Shown here: piece after piece, positions 40,048 through 40,113 of the stretch
How positions within the stretch are numbered: position 1 is the stretch's first letter
Layout of the letters: every line of letters begins with the position of its first letter
Assembly (NCBI RefSeq): GCF_018967645.1
Contig: NZ_JAHLZF010000009.1
Span: 63,679-103,791, forward strand
Length of the DNA stretch: 40,113 bases
Source of the DNA: Allobacillus halotolerans
GTDB taxonomy: Bacteria > Bacillota > Bacilli > Bacillales > Alkalibacillaceae
Direction of reading: 5' to 3'
Made by a program: the position numbers and the translations under genes
Notes under the pieces: model-generated
Told to the model about the DNA's origin: nothing
The model's database searches: none
What the model saw: the letters and a program-made list of their open reading frames with translations, nothing else

Positions 40048-40113
40048 GCCCGAATCACAAGAGGAGAAAGAGATCCGGTCGAATAGGAGGCTCCAAAACG
40101 CCCGAATCATAAG
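40048..40113 (+). repeat. Edge of a CCCGAATC-type repeat block
   Basis: GCCCGAATCACAAGAGG (40048-), CCGGTCGAATAGGAGG (about 40075-) and GCCCGAATCATAAG (40100-) are related, spaced about 23-29 bp. The block is cut by the window end. It follows NERD copy 2. Confidence 0.5.

Overview
The window looks like chromosome of a Bacillaceae (Firmicutes). Shine-Dalgarno sites are strong (AAGGAGG-type), GTG and TTG starts are frequent, and U-run terminators are dense. Several genes match Bacillus subtilis families: gerQ (so a spore former), hemQ/ywfI, lipL/ywfL, ywfO, ywgA, htpX, yclNOPQ and ypgR/cvfC. Many proteins are acidic, which would suit a halotolerant or marine member, but that is inference. No rRNA, tRNA, IS element, prophage or CRISPR was recognised.

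Layout. 1-5.8 kb: edge of a repeat block, cold shock gene, CvfC/YpgR-like gene, PAP2 phosphatase, two acetyltransferases and a run of tiny membrane proteins. 6-9 kb: CoA-type Nudix hydrolase, two unlisted small ORFs around a 21-bp repeat array, and an Xre regulator/membrane protein/hydrolase operon. 9-12.5 kb: sigma-70-like factor, spore coat gerQ, hemQ, lipL. 12.6-18.3 kb: NERD nuclease-like gene followed at once by a second 21-bp array, an Eis-like acetyltransferase, ywfO-ywgA, a zinc-finger membrane protein and a third array of 25 units with no indel. 18.4-24 kb: IT-superfamily permease, htpX, two lipoproteins and small proteins. 24-28 kb: Fur-controlled yclNOPQ-type siderophore importer. 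28.3-32.5 kb: copper-binding four-helix protein, C45 acyltransferase-like protein, threonine dehydratase, TPR protein, HAAS membrane protein. 32.6-36.6 kb: an amino-acid gene cluster (SHMT-like enzyme and GntR, divergent from a nicotinamidase-like hydrolase and an Asp/Glu racemase), with a holin-like small toxin candidate converging on the racemase terminator. 36.7-40.1 kb: short-form aconitase, CxxCxGxG mini-protein, a second NERD gene and another repeat block at the window edge.

The most unusual content is the set of three intergenic arrays (about 6.9, 13.6 and 17.8 kb) with a strict 21-bp period, two helical turns. Two share the core TTATC[A/G]ACAGT. The third has a different core (TTAACACTGAA) but the same period and a similar alternation of A/T-type and G/C-type spacers. 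Both NERD genes are followed within about 20 bp by repeats. The arrays have no ribosome binding sites and are not CRISPRs. Their function is unknown; DnaA-box resemblance is one testable idea for two of the three.
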